A DNA stretch of 64,000 bases from Mycolicibacterium iranicum (GTDB lineage Bacteria; Actinomycetota; Actinomycetes; Mycobacteriales; Mycobacteriaceae). A model generated the notes under the pieces. It saw only the letters and a program-made list of their open reading frames with translations, ran no database searches and was not told the DNA's origin. The stretch lies in contig NZ_JACHVU010000006.1 of assembly GCF_014190915.1 (NCBI RefSeq), positions 186,001 to 250,000 of the forward strand, given 5' to 3'. Each line of letters opens with the position of its first letter. Position 1 is the stretch's first letter. A program made the translations under genes and the position numbers. Positions 25,867 through 34,471 of the stretch are shown here, in pieces.

Positions 25867-25878
25867 CCGCAATTGCGG
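25867..25878. promoter_or_regulatory. 12-bp palindrome upstream of the Crp paralogue
   Basis: CCGCAATTGCGG is a perfect palindrome 115 bp before the Crp start. It does not fit the Crp consensus TGTGA-N6-TCACA. An AT-rich TAATTTAC about 40 bp downstream of it may be the -10 region. Whether it is an operator or chance is not decided. Confidence 0.25.
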
Positions 25879-25992
25879 GCGTGCGGGGTCGCGACGTGGA
25901 TGCCCAACTGATAATTTACGGATGCTTCCGCTCGTGTAACACCCGGCCTGTCGGGTTCGGGCGGGTCGAGCGCTCAAGCCGGAAAGGGCAAT

Positions 25993-26670
25993 GTGGACGA
26001 GGTACTGGCGCGCGCAGCCATTTTCCAGGGAGTCGACCAAGCTGCCGTCGCCGCCCTGTGCAGCCAGCTGCAGCAGGTCTCGTTTCGTCGGGGTCACAAG
26101 ATCTTCATCGAAGGCGAGCTGGGCGACCGGCTGTACATCATCACGTCGGGGACGGTGAAGGTCGGATGCACCTCGCCGGACGGACGCGAGAGCCTGTTGA
26201 CCCTGATGGGGCCGGCCGACATGTTCGGTGAGCTGGCGATCTTCGATCCGGGGCCTCGGACGTCCACCGTGACCGCGCTGTCGCCGGTGCACGCCGTCTC
26301 GATGGATCGTGATGCCCTGCGGTTCTGGATCGCCGAACGCCCGGAGATCGCCGAACAGCTGCTGCGCGTCCTGGCGCGCCGGTTGCGCCGGACGAACGAC
26401 ACGTTGAGCGATTTGATCTTCACCGACGTCCCCGGCCGTGTGGCCAAGCAACTGCTGGACCTGGCGCGCCGATTCGGCACTCAGCAGGGCAAGTCGCTGA
26501 GGGTCGACCACGGCCTCACCCAGGAGGAGATCGCACAACTCGCCGGGTCGTCCCGCGAGACGATCAACAAGGCGCTCTCGGAATTCACGCAGCGAGGCTG
26601 GATCGAGCCCCTGGGCAAGACGATCCTCATCCACGATCCCGCTCAACTGGCCCGTCGCGCCCGTCGCTGA
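25993..26670 (+). CDS. crp: Crp/Fnr family regulator, Crp paralogue
   Basis: 225 residues from GTG 25993 (GGAAAGGG upstream), very close in layout to mycobacterial Crp (Rv3676). The cyclic-nucleotide domain holds the phosphate-binding cassette [19 protein letters not shown], and the helix-turn-helix is [23 protein letters not shown]. Cassette residues Arg-Thr-Ser are as in cAMP-binding forms. Fast-growing mycobacteria often have two Crp proteins. The usual crp neighbours are absent here, so this may be the second copy. It should bind cAMP and regulate many genes. Confidence 0.92.
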   Translation: MDEVLARAAIFQGVDQAAVAALCSQLQQVSFRRGHKIFIEGELGDRLYIITSGTVKVGCTSPDGRESLLTLMGPADMFGELAIFDPGPRTSTVTALSPVHAVSMDRDALRFWIAERPEIAEQLLRVLARRLRRTNDTLSDLIFTDVPGRVAKQLLDLARRFGTQQGKSLRVDHGLTQEEIAQLAGSSRETINKALSEFTQRGWIEPLGKTILIHDPAQLARRARR

Positions 26671-27115
26671 CTTCGCCGTCCCGCGGGCCGCGGACGCAGC
26701 CTCTCGCGCCCGGTCGCACCCGAGGTCGGAGGTAGGTCCACGACGTCCCGCCGGGGCCCGGTCGGGCGCGCGAACCCCGTGGAGTCCGCATATTGACGAG
26801 CGGTTGCTAATTCGCCTGTGCGGCAGGGTGTTTGCTGCCGCGGTTCGGGGGACGTGATCTGCGCCACGTTGCCGAGAGGTAGCCGCCCCGGCGCGAGACC
26901 CCTTGGTTACAGTTCGCCTCAGTCGATCGTCGGCGCAGAACTCGGCACACCGTCTGCGGGTGCACCGCTGGGCCGAACGCGCGCAAAACCCTTCTGACAG
27001 TTATTTTTTGCCGGTTAGCTGAACACCAAGGTAGGTCTTGTCGCCCAGGGAACCCACAGCTACCGTGCAGGCAGCCTCCGGGCTTGCCACCCCGTCTTTC
27101 ACTCCAGGAGTTACC
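26671..27115. other. 445-bp non-coding region
   Basis: No gene supported. The first part is GC-rich; from about 26995 an AT-rich stretch with a run of six T (TTATTTTTTGCCGGTTAGCT) is the likeliest promoter area of the secreted protein that follows. An imperfect direct repeat, AGCTACCGTGCA near 27058 and AGTTACCGTGCA near 27110, lies at the end. The second copy contains the GTG start of the next gene. Confidence 0.5.
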
Positions 27116-28528
27116 GTGCAACTGGCCATCAGTGCCGAGTCGGACCGCGTCTTCGCGTCCGAGCTGTCGTCCCGTCAACCGCGCCCCAATAAGTTGCTCG
27201 GCGCCGCTGTGGCAATCGCCGGCGCGTCCGTTATCGCCATCAACCCGGTGGCCCCCGCCCTGCCTGCGGCGGTGCAGGACCGCGCGGTCGAGTTGTCCGC
27301 ATGGGTCGACCCGGTGGGCGTCTGGAGTGACACGCTCACCACGACGGTGCAGAACATCGGGAGCCGCGGTGGCGCCCTTCTGACCGAAGGTCTTCCCGCG
27401 ACGTGGGAGATCATCAGCAATTCCTCGCTGTACAGCGAGATCGCCGCGGCCGTCTTCAATCCTGCGCCCGGGCTCGAACGGTTCTTCGCCAACCTGTCGA
27501 CGTACGCGGCGACGCTCCAGTCGGGTATCGAAGGCTCCAGCGCTGGCTACTCGGAGCACCTGACGGAACTGCCCGCCGCGCTGGAGGCTGCCTGGGAACT
27601 GGTGCAGCAGGGCCAGTTCACCCGGGCGTTCGCGACCATCACGAGCTGGAGCATCTTCGGCCTGGGTGAGTTCGGCTGGCCCCTGGAGCCCGCGTTCAAG
27701 ATCCCCGGGGAGATCGCGCGCGACTTCGGCCTGACCGCGGTGGGCGCTGTGCCCGATGCCGTCTTCGTCGGCAACAGCGCGACGACCGGATACGCGTACT
27801 CGCTGCTGAGCCCGCCGATCACGGCGATCTACCAGCTGACCGACATCCTGAACGTGGTGTCGGCGTCGATCTACGACGGCGATTGGGAGACGGCGATCAG
27901 CGAGGTCGTCAACGCACCGGCCAAGGTTCTCAACGCCTTCCTCAACGGGTACCAGCCGACCGTGGCCGCCGAATGGGAGGTCTTCCCGGGTGTCTTCAGC
28001 GAGGGCGGTCCCGTCGACGCGTTCTTCGTGCAGTTGCCCAAGGCCATCGCCGCGGCGCTGGCGGGACTCTCCCCAGAGGCCGAGGCGGCGGACAGCGCCG
28101 AAACCGAACTGGCACAGGTGTCTTCGACCGAGCTCGCTGACAAGAGCGACCTGGTGACCCTCGACGTCAGCACCACCGCCGAAGGCACCGAGACACCGGC
28201 CGACGCATCGGGCGCCGCCGAGTCCACGGAACCGGAGCCGACCGGTGAGGCATTGCCGACGGACGCTGACGCCGAAGAGGATCCGACCGTCGCGCCGGAG
28301 CCCACGACCGAGGAAGAACCGGCGGAGGAATCAACGGAGGACGAGGAGTCCGAGGACGCTGCCACCGATCCTGCCGAAGCCGTCGACACGTCCGACGACG
28401 ACGGCGCGGCGGTCGACGCCGGCGACACCGCGTCGGAGACCGACAGCAGCGCGGCTGCCACCGACAGCGGCACGTCCGGAGGCAGCGGTTCGTCCGGAGG
28501 CAGCGGTTCGTCCGACAGCGACGCCTGA
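27116..28528 (+). CDS. Secreted, porin-like (GjpA-type?) protein with long acidic tail
   Basis: 470 residues from GTG 27116, chosen for CAGGAG-N5-GTG. An N-terminal hydrophobic segment LLGAAVAIAGASVIAINPV (about residues 28-46) followed by AP-rich residues fits a signal or anchor. The middle (about 55-330) has repeated amphipathic helices with VDPVGVWSDTLTTTVQNIG and WSIFGLGEFGWPLEPAF, recalling proteins annotated in mycobacteria as outer membrane porin GjpA. The last 140 residues are almost only Glu, Asp, Ser, Thr, Ala and Gly, ending in two GGSGSS repeats. Such a tail should be disordered. The porin label is tentative. A perfect terminator hairpin follows. Confidence 0.75.
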   Translation: MQLAISAESDRVFASELSSRQPRPNKLLGAAVAIAGASVIAINPVAPALPAAVQDRAVELSAWVDPVGVWSDTLTTTVQNIGSRGGALLTEGLPATWEIISNSSLYSEIAAAVFNPAPGLERFFANLSTYAATLQSGIEGSSAGYSEHLTELPAALEAAWELVQQGQFTRAFATITSWSIFGLGEFGWPLEPAFKIPGEIARDFGLTAVGAVPDAVFVGNSATTGYAYSLLSPPITAIYQLTDILNVVSASIYDGDWETAISEVVNAPAKVLNAFLNGYQPTVAAEWEVFPGVFSEGGPVDAFFVQLPKAIAAALAGLSPEAEAADSAETELAQVSSTELADKSDLVTLDVSTTAEGTETPADASGAAESTEPEPTGEALPTDADAEEDPTVAPEPTTEEEPAEESTEDEESEDAATDPAEAVDTSDDDGAAVDAGDTASETDSSAAATDSGTSGGSGSSGGSGSSDSDA

Positions 28529-28545
28529 CAACCCGTGAGCACGCG

Positions 28546-28574
28546 AACGGCCCCCTCCGCTGGAGGGGGCCGTT
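28546..28574 (+). terminator. Strong terminator hairpin
   Basis: AACGGCCCCCTCC-GCT-GGAGGGGGCCGTT: a perfect 13-bp GC-rich stem with a 3-nt loop, 18 bp after the stop of the secreted protein. No U tract follows, as is common in mycobacterial intrinsic terminators. It insulates the next, LexA-controlled gene. Confidence 0.8.
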
Positions 28575-28605
28575 CCCGCTCGAGACGGGCCCGACTTGTC
28601 GGACA

Positions 28606-28621
28606 TCGAATGTATGTTCGA
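28606..28621 (+). promoter_or_regulatory. LexA (SOS) box
   Basis: TCGAAT-GTAT-GTTCGA matches the mycobacterial SOS box TCGAAC-N4-GTTCGA at all but one arm position. It ends 3 bp before ATG 28625, so the transcript must start in or next to the box and be leaderless or nearly so. 13E12-type genes in M. tuberculosis are known to carry such boxes. Confidence 0.8.
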
Positions 28622-28624
28622 AGT

Positions 28625-30118
28625 ATGCCGGATGACACGCTGCAGACCGCGGTGGCGGCCCTGCGCGCTGCCTTCGACGAGGTGGCCGGTTGCGACGTCG
28701 AGTTGCTCACGCGCTCGGAACTCGTTGCCGCCCTTGATGATCTCGAAACCCTGCGGTGCCTGCTGCCCACCATGAACCACCGCCTACTGGCCCGCTTGCA
28801 GGCTGAGGCGACGCCGCAGGAGATGGGCGCGAAGTCGTGGAGAGAGGTGCTCTCGACCCGCTGGCGGATCTCGGGCGCCGAGGCCAATCGACGGCTGAAC
28901 GACGCTGCCCTGCTGGCGCCACGTCAGTCGCTGACGGGGCCGCCACTGCCGCCGGTACTCCCGGCCACAGCCGCCGCGCTATCCCGCGGGCTCATCAACG
29001 GCGAGCACGTCGAGGTCATCCGTAAGGCCATCGATCGACTGCCCGGTTTCGTCGATGCGACCACCCGTGATCAGTTCGAGGTCGACCTCGTCCGCACCGC
29101 GGTCGGTGTGGGTCCCAAAGAACTCAAGGACGCTGCCGACCTGACACTGTTCCTGCTCGACCAGGACGGCCCCGAGCCCGATGACACCGAACGCGTTCGC
29201 AAGCGCGGGGTTTCGAAGGGCAAGCAGCGCCCTGACGCGATGACCGATCTCACTGCGACACTGACGCCGGAGGCGTGGGCAGTGTGGGAGGCCATCTTCG
29301 CGAAGTATGCGGCGCCAGGCATGTGCAATCCCGACGATCCCGAACCGTGTACGTCGGGCACGCCGTCACAGGCCCAGATCGACAACGACCACCGCAGCCT
29401 CGCCCAGCGACAGCACGACGCGCTGGTCGCGGTCGGGCGTATCGCCCTGATGAGCGGCGAACTCGGGCACCACAACGGACTACCGGTCTCTGTCATCATC
29501 CGTACCACCCTGCAGGACCTGGAGTCTCGGGCCGGGATCGGCACCACCGGCGGCGGCACGGTCATACCGATCGCGGACGTGATCCGAATGGGTGGCCATG
29601 CCAACCACTACCTGGCCGTGTTCGACGGCGCGACAGGATCGGCGCTGAATCTGTTCCGCAGCAGGCGCATCGCATCCCCGGCCCAGCGGGTCATGCTGAT
29701 CGCGCGGGACGGCGGCTGCACCAAGCCCTGCTGCAACGTCGGCGCCTACGGCTCGCAGGTGCACCATGTCGTGGCCGACTGGGCTCAGGGCGGCAACACC
29801 AATGTCGACGAACTCGGCCTCGCCTGCGGACCCGACAACCGCGGCGTCAAGGGCGGCAGCTGGACGACCCGGATGAACGACCGCTGCGAGGTCGAATGGA
29901 TCCCGCCGCCCCCACTCGATACCGGACAGGCACGGCTCAACTACCACCACCGACCCGAGCGGCTTCTGCGTCCGCCCGAGCCAAATACGCCGAACAGCAA
30001 CCCTATTGCTGATTCGACCGAGCAGACTGCCGGCAATGCCCAGCAAGAAGAACCACCGCGACCAGACGTCGTCGACGAACCCGGTGGACCTGCGCCTCCG
30101 GAAGATCGCGTGGCATGA
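28625..30118 (+). CDS. DUF222 / HNH endonuclease domain protein (13E12 repeat family)
   Basis: 497 residues from ATG 28625; upstream starts would fall in the LexA box. The N-terminal two-thirds is a DUF222 domain (helical, beginning TAVAALRAAFDEV), and residues about 355-400 form an HNH nuclease with the Cys pair CTKPCCNVGAYGSQVHHV, then the paired His and DELGLACGPDN. The C-terminal 60 residues are Pro- and Glu-rich. This is a large mycobacterial repeat family, some members of which are SOS-induced. The role may be in DNA repair or mobile-element domestication; no terminal repeats that would mark mobility are visible. Confidence 0.92.
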   Translation: MPDDTLQTAVAALRAAFDEVAGCDVELLTRSELVAALDDLETLRCLLPTMNHRLLARLQAEATPQEMGAKSWREVLSTRWRISGAEANRRLNDAALLAPRQSLTGPPLPPVLPATAAALSRGLINGEHVEVIRKAIDRLPGFVDATTRDQFEVDLVRTAVGVGPKELKDAADLTLFLLDQDGPEPDDTERVRKRGVSKGKQRPDAMTDLTATLTPEAWAVWEAIFAKYAAPGMCNPDDPEPCTSGTPSQAQIDNDHRSLAQRQHDALVAVGRIALMSGELGHHNGLPVSVIIRTTLQDLESRAGIGTTGGGTVIPIADVIRMGGHANHYLAVFDGATGSALNLFRSRRIASPAQRVMLIARDGGCTKPCCNVGAYGSQVHHVVADWAQGGNTNVDELGLACGPDNRGVKGGSWTTRMNDRCEVEWIPPPPLDTGQARLNYHHRPERLLRPPEPNTPNSNPIADSTEQTAGNAQQEEPPRPDVVDEPGGPAPPEDRVA

Positions 30119-30140
30119 GAGCGACGTGCCGCAGTTGAGG

Positions 30141-31571
30141 TCAGCCGTAGGCGGGATAGCGCCCCTCCCACACGGCGAGCTGCTCGCTGCGATGATCGCG
30201 GGCGATCCCGGTCTCGGGGCCGAGCAGCAGGGTGGATCCCGCGGCGCCGACGTAACGTTCCCACGGCTCTCCCCCGCGAATGAACTCGAGCCACAACTCC
30301 TGTACGGCGTCGGACATGCGGCGTGCCGCGTCATCGTCACCGGCGAGCACGGGCGCGGCGGCCAGGTTGCCGAAGAGTAGGGGCAGGCACGAATCGTGGC
30401 ATGCCCCCAATCCGGCTCGCGGCGAGGGCCATTGCAGTTCGTAGCGGAACACCGCGTTGCCGCGCTCGGCGTGGGCGCGGACGAACTGCTCGGTCGGTGC
30501 GGTGAAGTGGTAGTCGGTGACCATCGCGCCGGCGGCCTCGCGCAACGTGTCGTGGCCGGAACGGTAGTTCGCCACCACGACGTCGGGGTCGTGCGCGTCC
30601 CCGGCCAGCGCACGTGCCCTGTCGCGCACGTATTGCTCGGTGAAGACCTCCTCGTCCAGCGCCGCGTCGAAGATCCGCCATTCGTCGCGAGTCGTGCCGG
30701 CGAGGATCGGGATCGTCGGCATGTCCGACGTCCTCGCGGCCACCAGCGGATGCTCGGAGATGACGTCGCCGTCGATGCAGGGATGAAAGGGACCCTGCGG
30801 CGGCACGAACCCGGTGTCGATGGTGCGTTGCGCAGCAAGGATGTCCATGACGCCCGGTTCTTCGGACCGCTGGAGCGCGGCGAGCTGCTCGGCGACGCCG
30901 GCGGCGGCCTCAGCCGAGCGAATACGCTCCAAGCCGCCACTCTGCAGGATCGCACGGTCGAACAGGTCGCACCCTCCCGCGAGCAGAACCGCTATCGCGA
31001 CCGCGCCGGAGGACTGGCCTGCCACCGTGACCGCGCCCGAATCGCCTCCGAACGCCGCGATCTGCTCCCGCACCCACTGCAGTGCGTGCCTCTGGTCGCG
31101 CACGGCAAGGTTGGTGGAGTCCGGGCCGTGCCAGTCGGGCGCGTACAGCGAACCCAGCACGCCGAGCCGGAAGTTCAGGGTCACCACGACGATGTCGCCG
31201 CGCCGGGCGAGTCGCGCGCCGTCGAGCAGCGGAGCGGATCCATGGCCCTGCGCCTGTCCGCCGCCGTGCAGGAAGACCAACACGGGCCGGCGCTGGTCGT
31301 CGGCCGCGGGCGTCCAGATGTTGAGCGTGAGACAGTCCTCGCTCATCGTGAGACCGCGCTTGGCCAGCCGCTGTGGCGAGATGTCCTGCGGCGCAATGGG
31401 CCCGAACGCGGTCGCGTCACGCACGCCGTCCCAGCCCGACACGGGTTGCGGCGGTCGCCATCGACGCTCGCCCGTCGGCGGCGCAGCATACGGCACACCG
31501 CGAAAGACGACGACGCCGTCGAGGACTTCGCCGCGTAGCGCTCCGTACGACGTGTGGGCGACCGCGGTCAC
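30141..31571 (-). CDS. Type B carboxylesterase (COesterase family)
   Basis: 476 residues from GTG 31571, overlapping the VOC stop as GTGA; the frame extends upstream but the added sequence is out of character. It has the usual carboxylesterase-B marks: FRGVPYAAPPTGERRW, SEDCLTLNIWTP, oxyanion FLHGGG and the nucleophile elbow AGQSSGAVAI (family norm GESAGA). The Asp/Glu and His members of the triad are likely in LAGTTRDEWRIF and GLGACHDSCLPLLFG. No signal peptide. As the last gene in a five-gene operon with an LLM monooxygenase, it may cleave an ester formed by oxygenation or sulfate/acyl conjugation. Confidence 0.92.
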   Translation of the reverse strand: MTAVAHTSYGALRGEVLDGVVVFRGVPYAAPPTGERRWRPPQPVSGWDGVRDATAFGPIAPQDISPQRLAKRGLTMSEDCLTLNIWTPAADDQRRPVLVFLHGGGQAQGHGSAPLLDGARLARRGDIVVVTLNFRLGVLGSLYAPDWHGPDSTNLAVRDQRHALQWVREQIAAFGGDSGAVTVAGQSSGAVAIAVLLAGGCDLFDRAILQSGGLERIRSAEAAAGVAEQLAALQRSEEPGVMDILAAQRTIDTGFVPPQGPFHPCIDGDVISEHPLVAARTSDMPTIPILAGTTRDEWRIFDAALDEEVFTEQYVRDRARALAGDAHDPDVVVANYRSGHDTLREAAGAMVTDYHFTAPTEQFVRAHAERGNAVFRYELQWPSPRAGLGACHDSCLPLLFGNLAAAPVLAGDDDAARRMSDAVQELWLEFIRGGEPWERYVGAAGSTLLLGPETGIARDHRSEQLAVWEGRYPAYG

Positions 31572-32074
31572 GGGCGCTCGGTCAGTGGATAAGCCTGAGC
31601 CATCTCGCCGCTGAGCACCCGGGTCAAGAAGTCGCGGCCTTTGAAGCTCACCACTTCGACGCGAAGTCCGCTGCGGGGGTCGCGCAGGAAAGCCACGCCG
31701 GAACCCGTGCGCTCCAGGTCCCATCCGTCGTCCTGCAGTCGCGCGGCGTCGTCGCGCCAGCGCTGTGCGAAGTAGCCGACGTGGTGCATGCCGCCGAGCT
31801 GCGGTTCGGCGAAGATCGAATCCGCGACGGCGACGACCTCGATCAGCTCGAGGTACGGCGGGCCGGACGTGGAGAATGCGATGCGCACGGTCTGGTCGTC
31901 GGACGACCCGTCCGGACGGGTGAAGCCGCTGCGCATCTCGAACGGCGGGGCCCATTCGATCTGCAACGCGGCACTCAGACTGTGCATGGCAGGCAACAGG
32001 TCTGGCACAAGGTGGCCCACGTGGTAGACGTTGTCGAACGCCGACGCGGCGAGCGTCTCGAGTCTCGGGTCCAT
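31568..32074 (-). CDS. VOC (glyoxalase/dioxygenase fold) protein
   Basis: 168 residues. The beta-alpha-beta-beta-beta repeats start with NVYHVGHLVPDL and GGMHHVGYFAQRW, both beginning with a His in the usual metal position, and the protein ends with GLRVEVVSF, a typical Glu ligand. It may be an isomerase, lyase or dioxygenase acting on the same substrate as the operon. One base separates it from the DUF1214 stop and it overlaps the esterase start by 4 bp. Confidence 0.82.
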   Translation of the reverse strand: MDPRLETLAASAFDNVYHVGHLVPDLLPAMHSLSAALQIEWAPPFEMRSGFTRPDGSSDDQTVRIAFSTSGPPYLELIEVVAVADSIFAEPQLGGMHHVGYFAQRWRDDAARLQDDGWDLERTGSGVAFLRDPRSGLRVEVVSFKGRDFLTRVLSGEMAQAYPLTERP

Positions 32075-32075
32075 G

Positions 32076-33320
32076 TCAGATCCTGTACCTGCGGCGGATG
32101 GCGTCGAAGCGTGCGTGCAGTTGCGCGGCGCGTTCTTCGGGCGTGACGCGCCGGGTGTCCTCCGGCAGGGCGGTGTGCAGCTGGGCAGCCGGGACGACCG
32201 TGGTGGTGACCTCGGGAAGCTGCCGGCTTCCGATGACGCGCATCGTCAGGTAGCCCTCGCCGAAACGTTGGGTGTCGATCCAGTTGTGCACGCCGGGATC
32301 GTTGTGTGACATCACCATTCGCACACGGCCGTCACCGTCAATGGCCGACCTGCTCGGCGTGTAGCTCACGGGCCGGTACAGGTAATCCATGCTGTTCCAG
32401 AATGCGCCCATGTTGGTCAGCATCCAGAACTCCCCGTCGTCGGCGAATTCGAAGACCAACGCGTCGTCGGGTCCGAGCCGCCAGGGCATCGTGACGATCA
32501 GCCGGCCTCGGCGCGCGTCGCGCTGTTCGGCTGTGCCTGCGAACCGCGCACCGGGGAACACGTTCGGCTCGGGCTCGCCGAACAGTGAACCGATCTGCAG
32601 CTCGCGATCGGGCCAGTCCGTCATCGCTCCGGTGAGGAAGTCGCCGGCCCACTGCATCGATGCGATCAAATCCTGCGGTGTCGGGACCGGCCGCGGCTCG
32701 TCCATGTCGATGCGCTCGATGCTGAACTGCGCCGAACGCTCCGCCCAGGAGTCGAACCCCTGCCGCATGAACAGTTTTCGGGAACCCGGCGTGGTGGGAA
32801 GCCAATTCGGTTCTCGCCGTTCACCGCCGATGTAGAGGACGAAGCTGCCGTCGGGCTCGGTCTTCAGCTCGTCGCCGGTGATGTTCGCCTCCGGAGTGTC
32901 GCCGAAGGGCTCGTGCAGATTCGGGTGATTGGCGCCGTAGTACACGTCTTTCTCGGGACGCGGCCCCTGGACGGTGAAGTTCAGGAAGCGCGCCGTGCCC
33001 CGGTCGCCGGCGATCCGATACGTCGACGCGCCGTCGATCCACGCCTGCAGATAGACGAAGTCGGCGTTGTCGCCGCCGAGCTTGCGGGTGGGGCCGCAGA
33101 ACGGGTGGATCACCGGATAACGGGTGTCCTTCGTCTCCAGAGCCAGGTCGTAAGCCTGCCCGAGATTCTGCGTCAGGTAGCGGAACGCGTCGGCGCGCTG
33201 CAGCCCGTTCGCCGGCGAGGTGTCCTTGAACGCGAGATCCCCGGCCGCCTTGAGCCGGTCGCAGAATTCATGCCACGCTGCCTGCAACTCCACGTCGTCG
33301 TCGGTGTCGCCGAAGGCCAT
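32076..33320 (-). CDS. DUF1214 domain protein
   Basis: 414 residues from ATG 33320, with the preceding stop and this start sharing one base (TGATG). The DUF1214 region is in the C-terminal half: RLGPDDALVFEFADDGEFWM, FWNSMDYLYRPVSY and RVRMVMSHNDPGVHNWID. The N-terminal half holds YRIAGDRGTARFLNFTVQG, also seen in the related protein at 21431 (YRISGNRGDSVYFSVTAY), so the two share the same whole-length architecture. Predicted cytoplasmic. It lies directly next to a sulfotransferase-like gene, as does the other copy. Confidence 0.88.
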   Translation of the reverse strand: MAFGDTDDDVELQAAWHEFCDRLKAAGDLAFKDTSPANGLQRADAFRYLTQNLGQAYDLALETKDTRYPVIHPFCGPTRKLGGDNADFVYLQAWIDGASTYRIAGDRGTARFLNFTVQGPRPEKDVYYGANHPNLHEPFGDTPEANITGDELKTEPDGSFVLYIGGERREPNWLPTTPGSRKLFMRQGFDSWAERSAQFSIERIDMDEPRPVPTPQDLIASMQWAGDFLTGAMTDWPDRELQIGSLFGEPEPNVFPGARFAGTAEQRDARRGRLIVTMPWRLGPDDALVFEFADDGEFWMLTNMGAFWNSMDYLYRPVSYTPSRSAIDGDGRVRMVMSHNDPGVHNWIDTQRFGEGYLTMRVIGSRQLPEVTTTVVPAAQLHTALPEDTRRVTPEERAAQLHARFDAIRRRYRI

Positions 33321-34471
33321 CAGCGCCTCGTCTCGATGTCGATGCCGAAACGCTCCCGATAGGGGGCGAATTCGTCGTGTAGCTGCTGCACGGGAACCGG
33401 CAGGACATCGGTGGAGTAGGTGAACTTGCCGTACCGGTCGCTGCGGTTGGTGACGAGATAGTCGCGCATCGCCTTCTCCGCGGCGGCCGAGAACGACGCT
33501 CCGGCGAAGTCGTAGAAGCCGGCGATCGTGGCGACCGGGTCCGCGACGAAGTCGCGGTAACGCACATGGTGGATGCGTGGGTCGTCCACCAGTGGGTCGG
33601 TGAGGTAGGCATGGAAGTTGGCCCGCGACCCCTCGATCGTGGCCTTGGCGTACTGCGTCCAGTCCAACGTCCCGGCCAGGCTCTCGTTGATCTGCCCGAA
33701 GGCCACGATCTGGGAGGCGAGCACCTGCACGGGGTCGCGGTGCACCCACACGATGCGGGCATCGGGATAGGTGTCGAAGAGAGCCCGAAGCCGTCGGCCG
33801 TGGAAACCCTTGAGCAACCACCGCTTCGGTGGCCGCGTGTACTGGATGTGCTGCAGCATCATCCGGTGCAGGGCGTACTGCGCGTGGTGGTCCTGAGGAA
33901 AGTTGTTGATCGTCATGGGAACTCGCCACCAGGCGCTAGGGTTCGTCGCACGGAAGTCGAACGCCCACGTGCGTTCACACTCGGGCAGGCCGTCACCGAG
34001 TAGATCGTTGTAGGGATGGCTGACGATCCATGGCGGGATGCGGTCGAGGATCGCGCGCCAGTCGGCATCGGCCTGTGCCCGGCGAGGGTCGTCGTCGGCC
34101 GCCGGACCGGGTGGCGGCGACGGGTACATCACCTCCCAGAACCGCAGAGCTCGCGAATCCTCGTCCTCGGCAAGCAGCGCGTGCAGCAGCGTCGTACCCG
34201 ACCTCGGCTCGCCGGTGGCGAACAGCGGAGCCGTGATCGGTTCTCCTGCAAGCGATAAGCGAGCATGGTCGGCGACGAAGTGCAGGCGGCTGGTCAGCAG
34301 CTCATCGATCGTGTACGCGGCTGCCTGCGAACCTGCGTCGTCGAGGCCGGCGTCGTTGAGGCGGTCGACGACCAGTGCCACGCGTGCGGGCAGGGTGTCA
34401 TCGCCGAAGTCGGTGAGCCCCGTCGACTCCTGCGCGGCGGCGAGGAGGACGTCGGTGCCCAATAGGGTCAT
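33320..34471 (-). CDS. Sulfotransferase family protein
   Basis: 383 residues from ATG 34471 with ATGA overlap to the LLM gene. The phosphosulfate loop is FATGEPRSGTTLLHALLAED (about residues 84-103), and VWVHRDPVQVLASQIV gives the 3'-phosphate site. LKGFHGRRLRALFDTYP replaces the KSPxHLxxLPxL element of the 23147 protein. It starts with the same LLAAAQESTGLTDFGDD motif type (TGLTDFG is shared), so the two proteins are paralogues. Acceptor unknown. Second gene of the operon. Confidence 0.88.
   Translation of the reverse strand: MTLLGTDVLLAAAQESTGLTDFGDDTLPARVALVVDRLNDAGLDDAGSQAAAYTIDELLTSRLHFVADHARLSLAGEPITAPLFATGEPRSGTTLLHALLAEDEDSRALRFWEVMYPSPPPGPAADDDPRRAQADADWRAILDRIPPWIVSHPYNDLLGDGLPECERTWAFDFRATNPSAWWRVPMTINNFPQDHHAQYALHRMMLQHIQYTRPPKRWLLKGFHGRRLRALFDTYPDARIVWVHRDPVQVLASQIVAFGQINESLAGTLDWTQYAKATIEGSRANFHAYLTDPLVDDPRIHHVRYRDFVADPVATIAGFYDFAGASFSAAAEKAMRDYLVTNRSDRYGKFTYSTDVLPVPVQQLHDEFAPYRERFGIDIETRR

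Noticed and set aside
28625..30118. DUF222/HNH gene as a mobile element
   Set aside because: No terminal inverted repeats, target duplication or transposase/integrase nearby; 13E12 family genes are dispersed but this copy looks like a resident SOS gene.
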